Source: Terriglobales bacterium (GTDB taxonomy: Bacteria > Acidobacteriota > Terriglobia > Terriglobales > Acidobacteriaceae). Taken from it: a DNA stretch of 64,000 nt. Made by a program: the position numbers and the translations under genes. This document shows positions 24,839 through 33,362 of this stretch, one piece after another; position 1 is the first letter of the stretch; every line of letters begins with the position of its first letter. Below the pieces are notes generated by a model. It searched no databases. It had not been told where the DNA came from and saw nothing but the letters and a program-made list of their open reading frames with translations. The stretch is taken from contig DASRER010000042.1 in the NCBI GenBank assembly GCA_035651995.1, positions 1 to 64,000 of the forward strand, given 5' to 3'.

Positions 24839-26410
24839 CTACAGCAGCTTCCGCAACTCCCGCCGCAGAATCTTTCCCGACGGCGTCCGCGGAATCGAGG
24901 CCACGAACGTGATCTGGTGCGGCTGTTTGTAGCGCGCCAGCCGCTGGCCGACGTGGTCCCTCAGCTCCGCCCGCGTCTTGTCCGATCCCGTGCCGTCCTC
25001 GCGCAGCACCACGAATGCGCAGGGCAACTCGCCCGCCTCGTCATCGGGACGCCCCACAATCCCGCAATCGCGCACCGCCGGATGCTCCATCAGCACCGAC
25101 TCCACCTCCACCGGCGACACCGGGAAGCCTTTGACCTTGATCATTTCCTTCCGCCGGTCGACGATGCGGTAGTTGCCCTCACCGTCCACGCAGGCCACGT
25201 CGCCTGACCAGTACCAGCCATCGCGCAGCGCCGCTGCCGTGGCCTGGGGCGCGCGCCAGTATCCGCGCATGAACTGCGGCCCGCGCATCACCAGCTCGCC
25301 CGCTTCGCCCACACCGGCGTCGCTGCCGTCTTCGCGCACGATGCGGCAGTCGGTCAGCGCCACCGGCGCGCCAATCGTCTCGGGACGATAGAACTCGGGC
25401 TCGATCCGCCCGATGTGCGTCACCGGCGCGGCCTCCGTCATTCCGTAGCCTTGGCGCACTTTGATTCCAGTCAGCGACGTGAAGCGCTTCGCCATCTCCG
25501 GCGGCAGCGGCGCCGCGCCGCTCTTCACGTAGCGCACGCTGTGGTCGAGCGGAAACGCGCCCTGCTCGGCGGCCTGGCACAGCGCATTCATCAGCGGCGG
25601 CACCAGCGGCAGGAACGTGGGCCGCTCATCTCGCAACAGCCCGATCAGCCGCGGCAGATCGAAGCGCGGCATCAGCAACAGCGTGGCCCCCATCATCAGG
25701 ATGGGATTCAGCACCACGTTCAGTCCATAGATGTGGTACAGCGGCAGGACGCACAGCGCCGTGTCCGATTCGGTGTAGGTGGCCATCTCGCCGGGAGCCA
25801 TGAACTGATAGACATTCGTCACCAGGTTGGCGTGCGTCAGCTCCACGCCTTTGGGAAGCCCGGTAGTGCCGCTCGAGTAGGGAAGCGCCGCCAGCGTCTC
25901 GGCTGGCGACGCGACCGGCTGGGGCAGTTTTGCCGGCGAAGTCGCCAGCAATTCGCTGATCGGCAGCGCGCCCGGCGCTGAGCTTCGCACCGTGTACACC
26001 CGCCTCAGGGCCAGGCCGCTCCGATCAACGCCGCCTACGAGCGGCCCATCGGAGATCAGCACGGCCGCGCCGGAGTTCTCCAGTTGGTAGTGCACCTCGC
26101 GATCGCGGTAGCTGGGATTCATGGGCGTGGGGACCGCGCCCGCCAGCGTGGCCGCGTGATACGCCGCGCAGAACTCCCACGAGTTGTACAGGAAGATGGC
26201 AACGCGCTCGCCCGGGCGCACACCCGCGCTCACCAGCCCACGCGCCATCCGCTCCACCGTCTCGCCATACTCCGCGTAAGTCAAACGGCGCGCCGGCGAA
26301 GACGACGAGTCCACGATCGCCGTTTTGTCGGGCCAGCGCCGGCACGCCGCCAAAATCGCGTCGTGCACGAAAACTCCGCTGGGATCAGCGTAGAGAGCGG
26401 TTCGCTTCAC
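24839..26410 (-). CDS. AMP-forming acyl-CoA synthetase
   Basis: The 523-residue protein is a member of the ANL adenylate-forming family. The P-loop YSSGTTGLPKGVELTH (about 178-193), GYGMTEAAPVTH, and the C-terminal-domain motifs YWSGDVACVDGEGNYRIVDRRKEMIKVKG and RTPSGKILRREL (catalytic Lys) are all intact. It should activate a fatty or aryl carboxylic acid to the CoA thioester; chain length cannot be told. The start is GTG at 26410 (MKRTALYADPSG). It stands alone on the minus strand. Confidence 0.92.
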   Translation of the reverse strand: MKRTALYADPSGVFVHDAILAACRRWPDKTAIVDSSSSPARRLTYAEYGETVERMARGLVSAGVRPGERVAIFLYNSWEFCAAYHAATLAGAVPTPMNPSYRDREVHYQLENSGAAVLISDGPLVGGVDRSGLALRRVYTVRSSAPGALPISELLATSPAKLPQPVASPAETLAALPYSSGTTGLPKGVELTHANLVTNVYQFMAPGEMATYTESDTALCVLPLYHIYGLNVVLNPILMMGATLLLMPRFDLPRLIGLLRDERPTFLPLVPPLMNALCQAAEQGAFPLDHSVRYVKSGAAPLPPEMAKRFTSLTGIKVRQGYGMTEAAPVTHIGRIEPEFYRPETIGAPVALTDCRIVREDGSDAGVGEAGELVMRGPQFMRGYWRAPQATAAALRDGWYWSGDVACVDGEGNYRIVDRRKEMIKVKGFPVSPVEVESVLMEHPAVRDCGIVGRPDDEAGELPCAFVVLREDGTGSDKTRAELRDHVGQRLARYKQPHQITFVASIPRTPSGKILRRELRKLL

Positions 26411-26425
26411 GGAAAAGAATTGCAG

Positions 26426-26512
26426 GATTCAAAATGAAAAATGCGGATTGACCAGACATCCGGCAAGTCGTCGCCGGGTTTAATTTTGCATTTCGCGTTC
26501 TTAATTTTGCTT
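26426..26512. repeat. ATTTTGC-word repeat covering the glutaredoxin 3' end
   Basis: The decamer TTAATTTTGC occurs at 26480-26489 and 26501-26510, the second copy holding the glutaredoxin stop codon. To the left, related words (CAAAATG, AAAAATGCGG) run in the opposite sense. AT-rich against a GC-rich background. Confidence 0.6.
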
Positions 26513-26764
26513 TGGTTCCCTCGCCTCCAGCCGCTTCAGGAACTCCTTCTCGTCCATCCGATACTTGAACGCCTTGCGGCCGTTGATGAACACCACCGGC
26601 ACCTCGTCGTTGTAGCGCCGGCGCAGGTCGTCGTCCGAATCCACGTCCACTTCGCTCCAGGTAAAGCCGCCCCGGCGCGAGAGCTTGTTCAACGACTCTT
26701 TCACGATCTCGCACAGGTGGCATCCCCGCCGGCTGTAGAGCAGGACCTGGGGCGCGGTGCTCAT
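26501..26764 (-). CDS. Glutaredoxin-like protein
   Basis: The 87-residue thioredoxin-fold protein has the redox motif CHLC (Cys15, Cys18) in LLYSRRGCHLCEIVKESL, the cis-Pro strand VPVVFINGRKAF and a C-terminal helix. It matches the short glutaredoxin/DUF836-type family that reduces disulphides or mixed disulphides. The last residues (PKQN) and stop are encoded by the ATTTTGC-word repeat, so the tail is probably not functionally important. The next gene diverges from it after 71 bases. Confidence 0.87.
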   Translation of the reverse strand: MSTAPQVLLYSRRGCHLCEIVKESLNKLSRRGGFTWSEVDVDSDDDLRRRYNDEVPVVFINGRKAFKYRMDEKEFLKRLEAREPKQN

Positions 26765-26823
26765 GGGCGGAGTAGACCATAATGCGGGACCAGGCGCAAC
26801 GGCAGGGCTGCCCTTTGTTCCCG

Positions 26824-26829
26824 TAGAAT
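26824..26829 (+). promoter_or_regulatory. -10 box of SDR gene (TAGAAT), leaderless start likely
   Basis: TAGAAT ends 6 bases before the GTG start of the reductase, so the expected transcription start coincides with the start codon. No Shine-Dalgarno sequence is present. Confidence 0.4.
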
Positions 26830-26835
26830 GTTGCT

Positions 26836-27594
26836 GTGGGCGATTTGACCGGCAGATCGGTGCTCATCACCGGCGGCGCGCGCCGTCTCGGCAAGGCGAT
26901 CGCTCTCGCCATGGCCCGCGCCGGCGCCGACGTGGCCATCACCTACTTCGAATCGAAGAAGGAAGCCCAGCAGACGGCGCAGCGCATCGGGCGGGCCGGC
27001 GTTACCGCGATCGCCATCCCATGTGACGTCACCGACGAAGCCAGCATTCGCCACGCCGTCGCTCAGGCCGCCGAACGCTTCGGCGGGCTCGATATCCTGG
27101 TGAACAACGCTGCCAACTACGAGGTCGCCGACTTCGAGAGCATCACCGTCGCGCAGTGGGACCACATCTTCGCCACCAACACGCGCGCGCCGTACCTGGT
27201 GACGCGTGCCGCGCTGCCCGCGCTGCGCCGCGCCCGCGGACGCGTGATCAACATGGGTTCGCTCGGCGGCGAGCTCGCCTGGGTGACGAACGCACACTAC
27301 TGCGCGTCAAAGGCGGCGCTGCATCACCTGGGCCGCGTGATGGCCAAGGCCCTGGCGCCCGATATCGCGGTGAACACGGTAGCGCCCGGCATGATCCAGC
27401 TCGACGAGCCCCCCAAACACACCGCGCGCCGCGGCCGCGCCGACACGTTTTTCGCGCGCCAGGCGCAGCGCACGCCCATGCAGCGCAACGGCGCCGCCGC
27501 CGACGTGGTCGCCGCCGTCATGTTCTTGGCCACCGCGCCGCATTTCATTACCGGACAGTTGGTGATCGTTGATGGCGGCCTGAAACTCGCCTGA
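26836..27594 (+). CDS. SDR-family oxidoreductase (pteridine-reductase-like)
   Basis: The 252-residue short-chain dehydrogenase has the NADP-binding TGGARRLGKAI (about 12-22), NNAANY (90-95), catalytic Ser142 and YCASK (Tyr155, Lys159), and the closing strand ITGQLVIVDGG. The Arg-Arg in the glycine loop is typical of pteridine reductases and related NADPH enzymes rather than FabG, but the substrate is not certain. The start is GTG at 26836. Confidence 0.9.
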   Translation: MGDLTGRSVLITGGARRLGKAIALAMARAGADVAITYFESKKEAQQTAQRIGRAGVTAIAIPCDVTDEASIRHAVAQAAERFGGLDILVNNAANYEVADFESITVAQWDHIFATNTRAPYLVTRAALPALRRARGRVINMGSLGGELAWVTNAHYCASKAALHHLGRVMAKALAPDIAVNTVAPGMIQLDEPPKHTARRGRADTFFARQAQRTPMQRNGAAADVVAAVMFLATAPHFITGQLVIVDGGLKLA

Positions 27595-27608
27595 GGCGGG
27601 ATTCGTCG

Positions 27609-27730
27609 CTTAGCATTTAGCATTGGCCATGAAGGCCCGTGGCGGGCCATGGGGCGATGTCGGCTTCTGCGAGCTGCGCGCACAATCAGCGCCGTCCAGT
27701 GGTCAAATGCCAACTGCCAGGCGCCAAAGG
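27609..27730. repeat. Word-like intergenic repeat between SDR and tlyA genes
   Basis: The gap holds CTTAGCATTTAGCATTGGCC at its left end and CAAATGCCAACTGCCAGGCG at its right end. These are degenerate copies of the GCCAACTGC words also seen near 28755, 43711 and 46881. Confidence 0.5.
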
Positions 27731-27894
27731 CCTCTTCGTGAAACGGGAACGGGAAACCCGTTTTTTCACACTCTTGTGAATAACGTTGTGGAAAATCCGC
27801 GATTCTCGTGCGAAAGCGCCGTAGAGACGTGCCCTCCAGCAACTTGCACAAGGGGATGTGCGGCGCGCCGCGGCTGTCTTCGGTTGTCGCCACC

Positions 27895-28686
27895 ATGAAG
27901 CAACGCATCGATCTGCTGCTGGTCGAACGCGGCCTCGCCGCATCGCGCGAGCGCGCGCAGGCGCTCATTCTCGCCGGACGCGTCCTGGTTGACGAACAGA
28001 AGATTGAAAAGCCGGGCACGCGTGTCGCCGGTGAAGCAGCCATCCGGCTGCTCGGCGACGACTTGAAGTACGTCAGCCGCGGCGGATTGAAGCTGGAAGC
28101 CGCGCTCGACCACTGGAGGCTCGACGTCGCCGGGCGTGTTTGTCTCGACGTCGGCGCCTCCACCGGCGGCTTTACCGACTGCCTGCTGCAGCGCGGCGCA
28201 GCGCGCGTCATCGCCATCGACACCGGCTACGGCCAGATCGCCGCGCGCCTGCGCTCCGATGCGCGCGTGCACCTGCTGGAGAAGTTGAACGCCCGCCATC
28301 TGCGCGCCGGCGATCTGCCGGAAGCGGCGGCATCGGCCAGCTTCCTCGCCATGGACGTGTCATTCATCTCTGCTACACTCGTGCTCCCCGCGGTGGTCGC
28401 GGCAATCCGCGAAGCGCGTGCGGCGCGGTCGCCCTCGTCCGCGCAGCCCGCGGAGCGGGCGCTACTGGATGCGGTCGTTCTCGTGAAGCCGCAATTCGAG
28501 GCGGGACGCGAGCAGGTGGGCAGAGGCGGCATCGTGCGCGACGCGGCGGTGCAGCAGTCGGCGCTAGAAAAAGTCCGGGCCGCGATGCAAACGCTCGGCT
28601 TCGGCGAACTCGACAGCATCGAGTCGCCGATTCTGGGCGGGGAAGGAAATCGGGAGTTCCTGCTGAAGGGGGCATTCCATTTCTGA
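27895..28686 (+). CDS. tlyA: TlyA-family rRNA 2'-O-methyltransferase / S4-domain protein
   Basis: The 263-residue protein begins with an S4 RNA-binding domain (1-60, RIDLLLVERGLAASRERAQALILAGRVLVD). An FtsJ-like methyltransferase follows: SAM-binding LDVGASTGGFTDCLLQRGA, then IDTGYGQIA, the D-VSFIS motif (MDVSFIS) and VLVKPQFEAGRE. TlyA proteins methylate ribose in 16S and 23S rRNA and sensitise to capreomycin. The ATG at 27895 is chosen from homology; the upstream open frame runs through repeat sequence. NAD kinase follows, the usual partner of tlyA in many bacteria. Confidence 0.93.
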   Translation: MKQRIDLLLVERGLAASRERAQALILAGRVLVDEQKIEKPGTRVAGEAAIRLLGDDLKYVSRGGLKLEAALDHWRLDVAGRVCLDVGASTGGFTDCLLQRGAARVIAIDTGYGQIAARLRSDARVHLLEKLNARHLRAGDLPEAAASASFLAMDVSFISATLVLPAVVAAIREARAARSPSSAQPAERALLDAVVLVKPQFEAGREQVGRGGIVRDAAVQQSALEKVRAAMQTLGFGELDSIESPILGGEGNREFLLKGAFHF

Positions 28687-28823
28687 TTTGCGATTTGTGA
28701 TTTGCGATTCATCGCACGCCATGGATTTTTCATCGCGCATTCCCGGTTCGTACGGCCAAATGCCAACTGCTAACTGCCAAATGCTGTTCCATCACAAGTC
28801 ACCCATCGCCAATCGCAAATGAA
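28683..28823. repeat. GATTTGCGATT inverted word repeat spanning the nadK start
   Basis: Left arm: words TGATTTGCGATTTG, TGATTTGCGATTC. Right arm: the same words reversed (ATCACAAGTCACCC, ATCGCCAATCGCAAATGA), the last containing the nadK ATG. Between them stands GCCAAATGCCAACTGC, TAACTGCCAAATGC. The whole tlyA-nadK gap consists of such words. Confidence 0.65.
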
Positions 28824-29676
28824 AAACGTCGCCATCATCGCCAAGCCGGCCAAGGCCGAGCTCGAAACGCTGATCCCGCAGGTGGTGGACTGGCTGCGCG
28901 GTCATGGCTACGGCGTGATCTCCGACCAGGAGACGGCCGCGCTCGTGCCGGGACTGCGCGGCGTGTCGCGCGAGAAGCTGGCCACCAAGAAGCTGGAGTT
29001 CGTGATCGTGCTCGGCGGCGACGGAACGATGCTGGCCGGGGCGCGCGCCGTGGCGCGGGCCGACATCCCCATTCTCGGCGTCAACCTGGGTTCGCTCGGC
29101 TTTCTCACCGAGGTGCCGCGTGACGAGCTGTTTCCCACGCTGGAGGCGGTCTTCCGCGGCAGCTGCAAGCTGGAAACGCGTTCCATGGTCAACGCCCAGG
29201 TGCGGCGCGGCAAGAAGGTCATCGGCAAGTACGACGCGCTGAACGACGCCGTCGTCAACAAGACCCAGATCGCGCGCCTCGGCGACTTCGACGTCTTCAT
29301 CGACTCGGCCTTCGTCGCCAACTACAAAGCCGACGGCCTCATCGTGGCGACGCCGACTGGCTCCACCGCGTACTCGCTCGCGGCGGGCGGGCCCATTCTG
29401 CTGCCCGACGCGCGGGCCTTCCTGCTCACGCCGGTTTCGCCGCACGCGCTGACCAATCGGCCGCTGGTGGTGCGCGATTCTTCCGAGATCGCCATCGTGG
29501 TGCGCAGTGCCGAGCACCACGCCTTCCTCAGCATCGACGGCCAGGAAGGCACGCCGCTGGACGATGGCGACCGCGTCGTCTGCCGCAAGTCGAAGCACGC
29601 CGTGCGTCTGCTGCGCCTCGGCCAGCGCAGCTTCTTCGACGTGCTGCGCGCGAAGCTGAAGTGGGGCGAGCGGTAG
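28819..29676 (+). CDS. nadK: NAD kinase
   Basis: The 285-residue enzyme phosphorylates NAD to NADP with ATP or polyphosphate. It shows GGDGT (66-70) after VIVL, the NE/D-type segment DALNDAVVNK, ATPTGSTAYSLAAGGPIL and the C-terminal sheet SIDGQEG. Length and order fit the bacterial family. The ATG at 28819 is embedded in an intergenic word repeat and has no clear ribosome-binding site. It lies 132 bases after tlyA. Confidence 0.96.
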   Translation: MKNVAIIAKPAKAELETLIPQVVDWLRGHGYGVISDQETAALVPGLRGVSREKLATKKLEFVIVLGGDGTMLAGARAVARADIPILGVNLGSLGFLTEVPRDELFPTLEAVFRGSCKLETRSMVNAQVRRGKKVIGKYDALNDAVVNKTQIARLGDFDVFIDSAFVANYKADGLIVATPTGSTAYSLAAGGPILLPDARAFLLTPVSPHALTNRPLVVRDSSEIAIVVRSAEHHAFLSIDGQEGTPLDDGDRVVCRKSKHAVRLLRLGQRSFFDVLRAKLKWGER

Positions 29677-29827
29677 GCCGCATTCACCGCACAGCGCGCA
29701 GGGAGCGCCGAGGAACCATTTCCGCGCCTCGGTCTGTGTAAACGCCGGCCACCTCGCACGCGCCGCGCTGCAGACGAGCAGCGCCTCCAGCTCTTGCGCG
29801 GGCCGCCCCAAAAGTGTCCTTCGGAGG

Positions 29828-29848
29828 GGCGCGGCCTCCAGCCGCGCC
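29828..29848. repeat. GC-rich hairpin repeat before the amidohydrolase gene
   Basis: A perfect 8-bp stem GGCGCGGC / GCCGCGCC around CTCCA, preceded by GGAGG. It resembles the GGC...GCC 'leading-to-reverse' hairpins found between acidobacterial genes, as at 46055-46075. Confidence 0.6.
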
Positions 29849-29905
29849 GTTACGCCGCAAGAACTCACCGGCTTCCGCCGTTGGGGTATTCTTTTCCGCG
29901 CCCAA

Positions 29906-31582
29906 ATGAGAAAAGCTGCCTTCTGCCTCCTGCTCACCACCGCCGCCGCCTTCGCGCAAACCGAGGGTCGCCCGGCCGCGTCGCTCATCATCACCAACGC
30001 CAAGGTCTGGACGGTGGACTCGAACCAGCCCAAGGCCGAAGCCGTCGCCGTGCTCGGCGACCGAATCGTGGCCGTCGGCACGGCGTCGCAGGTGGACGCA
30101 TGGCGCGGCGCCGAAACCAGGGTCGTCGATGCCGGCGGCAAGCTCGTGCTGCCCGGCTTCAACGACGCCCACGTGCACTTCATCGCCGGCGGCCTTCAGC
30201 TCGACAGCGTTGACCTGAAGGACGCCGACTCGCCGCAGGAATTCGCGCGGCGCGTTGCCGCTCGCGCCCGTCGCGCACCCAAAGAATGGATCACCGGCGG
30301 CGACTGGGACGAGCAGAAGTGGGACCCCCCGCAATTGCCTGCGCGCGCGCTGATCGATGCGGAAACGCCTGACACACCCGTCTTCGTTTCGCGCTACGAC
30401 GGTCACGAGGCGCTGGCCAACTCCGTGGCGCTGAGGCTGGCAGGCATCACCTCGGCGACCCTCGACCCGGCGGGCGGCGAGATCGTGCGCGACCCGAGCG
30501 GCAAGCCGACCGGCATCCTGAAAGACGCGGCGCTTGCCATGGTGGAGCGCGTCATTCCGCCGCTCTCGCGCGAGCGCCGCATTCGCGCCGCGCTGCGCGC
30601 GCTCGGCCACGCCGCGTCACTGGGCGTGACCAGCGTGCAGGACATGAATCCTGACTTCGCCGACGTCGCCGCCTACAGTGAACTGGCCGAGCAGGGACGG
30701 CTCACGTCGCGCATCTACGCCGCGCCGGTGATCGCGCGCTGGCAGGAGCAGGCGCGCGTGGGCCTGCGCCGCGCCTTCGGCTCGCCGTATCTGCGAATGG
30801 GCGCGGTGAAGGGCTACGCCGACGGCTCGCTGGGCAGCTCCACCGCCTACTTCTTCGATCCCTACATCGACCAGCCCAACTCGCGCGGCCTGCTCTCCAG
30901 CGACATGCAGCCCGAATCGAAGATGCTCGCCTACATGACCGGCGCCGATGCGGCCGGGCTCCAGCTCTGCATTCACGCCATCGGCGACGCGGCCATCTCC
31001 AAGGTGCTGGACATGTTTACGACGGTCGGCGCGCGGCGCAGCGCCAACGACCGCCGCTGGCGCATCGAGCACGCCCAGCACATGGCGCCGGGTGATTTCG
31101 AGCGCTTCGCCAGGCTCAAGGTCATCGCGTCGGTGCAGCCCTATCACGCCATTGACGACGGCCGCTGGGCGGAAAAGCGCATCGGCCCCGAGCGCATCAA
31201 GACGACGTACGCCTTCAAGACCTTCCTGGACCACGGCGTGCGGCTGGCGCTGGGTACCGACTGGACGGTGGCGCCGCTCAACCCGATGGAGACCATCTAC
31301 GCCGCCGTGACCCGCGCCACGCTCGACGGCCAGAACCCCAACGGCTGGCTGCCGGAGCAGAAGCTCACCGTAGCCGAGGCCGTCGAGGCCTACACGCTGG
31401 GCTCGGCTTACGCCGAATTCCAGGACGCGGAGAAGGGAACCATCACGGCCGGCAAGCTGGCCGACATGGTGGTCCTGAGCGACGACATCTTCACCATCCG
31501 CAAGGAAGCCATCCGCGACGTGCGGGTGGAGACGACGATCGTCGGCGGCAAGGTGGTGTTCACGCGAGCGCCGGCGCGGTAA
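29906..31582 (+). CDS. Secreted amidohydrolase (YtcJ-like)
   Basis: The 558-residue protein has a signal peptide (about 1-18, MRKAAFCLLLTTAAAFAQ) and an amidohydrolase barrel with all metal ligands: DAHVHF (about 91-96), HAIGDAAI, the RIEHAQH motif and LGTDW. The order and length match the YtcJ/AtzN-type family, which hydrolyses amide or formamide substrates; the substrate is unknown. It would act in the periplasm. A TATTCT box ends 13 bases before the ATG. Confidence 0.93.
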   Translation: MRKAAFCLLLTTAAAFAQTEGRPAASLIITNAKVWTVDSNQPKAEAVAVLGDRIVAVGTASQVDAWRGAETRVVDAGGKLVLPGFNDAHVHFIAGGLQLDSVDLKDADSPQEFARRVAARARRAPKEWITGGDWDEQKWDPPQLPARALIDAETPDTPVFVSRYDGHEALANSVALRLAGITSATLDPAGGEIVRDPSGKPTGILKDAALAMVERVIPPLSRERRIRAALRALGHAASLGVTSVQDMNPDFADVAAYSELAEQGRLTSRIYAAPVIARWQEQARVGLRRAFGSPYLRMGAVKGYADGSLGSSTAYFFDPYIDQPNSRGLLSSDMQPESKMLAYMTGADAAGLQLCIHAIGDAAISKVLDMFTTVGARRSANDRRWRIEHAQHMAPGDFERFARLKVIASVQPYHAIDDGRWAEKRIGPERIKTTYAFKTFLDHGVRLALGTDWTVAPLNPMETIYAAVTRATLDGQNPNGWLPEQKLTVAEAVEAYTLGSAYAEFQDAEKGTITAGKLADMVVLSDDIFTIRKEAIRDVRVETTIVGGKVVFTRAPAR

Positions 31583-32055
31583 CGTCTAGTCCTCAGCAGC
31601 GCACGGCCCCGCAAGCTGAGAAGCGGGAACCGGGCATTCCCCGACATATACCCTCCCCCCACCCGGTCTAAGGGAATCAGCCAGTTAGCGGCGAGGGTAT
31701 GTTGCCGGTATGTTCGTCTAAAGGACTTACGCGCAAAGTATGTTGTTTACTGGACTTAGCGCTCGCCAACGTTGTCAAAGAGCGTGGCCCGCAACGTCGC
31801 GAAGACGCAGCGGGCCTTACTGCCAGTCTAGCAGTTCTGCCCGGGGGAATGGGAAAGAGCGTGGAAACTCTATTTCCAGCGCATGGAGGGAGTTACGAAG
31901 AAAAGCGGCGTCACGCAGGCTTGACAAGATTTTCTGGTGGAAGCCTGGGGCCAGAGCGCCGGTTTTGCAGCGCGCTGTTCGCCGGGCCAAGGCCCTGCGC
32001 TTCCACCCACGGAGGACCGGGAAGGGCTTGACAGGCGAAACGAGCGGCAACCGAA
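31583..32055. other. 473-base gap between convergent genes, no gene recognised
   Basis: No reading frame here looks protein-like; the longest plus-strand frames (31699-32031, 31740-32165) have biased, non-homologous sequence. The heptamer GTATGTT occurs at 31697, 31708 and 31738, and GGACTTACGCGC / GGACTTAGCGCTC stand about 28 bases apart. A large imperfect stem-loop (GGTGGAAGC 31936-31944 with GCTTCCACC 31999-32007) lies near the end of the MEDS gene and may end its transcript. Confidence 0.4.
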
Positions 32056-32787
32056 TCAGGATTTCGCCAGGCTCGTTTCTATGGCCCGCAAGGCGGCGGT
32101 CAAGTTTAATGCGTGGCCCGCGGAAACATGTGCCGAGGAATGATCTTTTCGCACGGTGTAGCTGAAGCGATGCGGATGGTCGTGGGCAAAAACCACATCA
32201 CCAAAACCATCGTGCCGCCGCAATCGAATCGAGCAGGTCGAAGGTGAAGGGTGACTGACGGCAAGCCGGTGCAATCGCATCAGCTCATCCATTTGCTCCG
32301 GTCCAAACAAACGCAGGTCATACATGCACAACCCCCGCGCCGGCAGCGCCGGCACGAACTCCGCCAGGGTTGATTCATATTCGGCCAGCTCCGGATAGCA
32401 GCCAGGGGCGCGGACCGCCCAGGCGAGGTCTCCCGCGGCACGGAATCCATGGAAGCCCGACGCGAGTGCTTGCAGCACCTCCCCGCGGAGCAGTTCGACC
32501 ATCGCGCTGGCGCTGAATTCGCCGCCGCGGAGATAGCTCTCTTCTGGCGTAATAAGCCGCAAAGAGCCTTTTCTCTCGGCCGCCTCCACCCGGATCCCGC
32601 CTTGCGCCAGCGCTTCTTTCAAGCCCAGCGCTTCGTCAGGCGGGAGAATGCAGACGCAGCGTTCGTTGAGCAGCAGCCCTACCTGCACAAATGGCACAAG
32701 GGTTGCCGCTCGCTCGTCGGCATTTCTGTAAAACAAGCAGATGTGATCACCGGTGCGAAACGATGCGACGTGAGGAACTGAAAGCAT
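32056..32787 (-). CDS. Stand-alone MEDS-domain sensor protein
   Basis: The 243-residue protein starts MLSVPHVASFRTGDHICLFYRN, the signature of the MEDS (DcmR) sensory domain, which folds like an ATPase without the usual catalytic loop and senses small methylated compounds or redox state. The domain fills about residues 8-170; no kinase, GGDEF or DNA-binding domain follows, only about 70 residues of mixed structure. The start at 32787 is chosen from homology over an upstream methionine. No signalling partner is adjacent. Confidence 0.85.
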   Translation of the reverse strand: MLSVPHVASFRTGDHICLFYRNADERAATLVPFVQVGLLLNERCVCILPPDEALGLKEALAQGGIRVEAAERKGSLRLITPEESYLRGGEFSASAMVELLRGEVLQALASGFHGFRAAGDLAWAVRAPGCYPELAEYESTLAEFVPALPARGLCMYDLRLFGPEQMDELMRLHRLAVSHPSPSTCSIRLRRHDGFGDVVFAHDHPHRFSYTVRKDHSSAHVSAGHALNLTAALRAIETSLAKS

Positions 32788-33019
32788 GGCTACGCGTCCA
32801 AACAACAAAAGTTCTTCCCGAAGGTTGATTCCTGATCAAGGGCGTTGGACCTTGGAAGCGACGGAGACCCGCAGCCTTGGTCGTAATATACCCCGATTTT
32901 GATGACTGCGGGGAAAAACGACGATGGCTTGGCTTGCCGCCGCGCAAACCCGGCGCGCAGCCCCCAGTTGTGGCCCCGGAATTTTTCGGCAGGTTTTCCC
33001 CACGGTAAGGGAATCAGGA

Positions 33020-33199
33020 TCAGACGCCGCTGGGCGCTTCCAGGCGGGCCACCAGCCAGAATCGAGCCTCGACTTCGCACTTCACCGAGCAGAAAAGTCC
33101 TGAGGTACGGGCATGGCTTTCGCCCGGATTGTAGTTGCGCTCGCACCAGACACAGGGGCTACTCGCGGGAGGCAGGCTTTTCTGTGACTCAGTGGCCAT
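33020..33199 (-). CDS. Small four-cysteine zinc-finger-like protein
   Basis: The 59-residue protein holds CVWCERNYNPGESHART and GLFCSVKCEVEARFWL, two CxxC-type pairs (one with His between) spaced like a zinc ribbon or treble clef. The ATG at 33199 gives the shortest product holding all the ligands; an in-frame methionine 16 codons upstream also exists. It is 232 bases upstream of the MEDS gene on the same strand, with unrelated sequence between. It may be a nucleic-acid-binding or assembly protein; the family is not known to me. Confidence 0.6.
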   Translation of the reverse strand: MATESQKSLPPASSPCVWCERNYNPGESHARTSGLFCSVKCEVEARFWLVARLEAPSGV

Positions 33200-33281
33200 G
33201 GGTTCACCGACTGCGTGCAGCGTATTGCAAGTTCCTGCTGGATTCAATCAGGCAAAAGACGGAGGAAACCAGACAGTGAAT

Positions 33282-33360
33282 ATCGGGCCGCCGGGTGATT
33301 GATCATTGGGCCGGACGGGATTCAATCGCCCGATGATCCGATGACCCGACAGTCAATCCC
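33282..33360. repeat. GATCA/GGCCG word inverted repeat
   Basis: Words GGGTGATTGATCATTGGGCC and AATCGCCCGATGATCCGATG face each other between the small zinc protein and the end of lysA. The same kind of words fill 40912-41010. Confidence 0.5.
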
Positions 33361-33362
33361 AG

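Noticed and set aside
28683-28823. CRISPR-like array because of repeated words
   Set aside because: The words are degenerate, lack constant-length spacers and appear in inverted order; no cas genes are present.
31699-32165. Plus-strand frames of 110 and 141 codons in the convergent gap
   Set aside because: No recognisable domain, poor start sites, and overlap with the MEDS gene end for the second.
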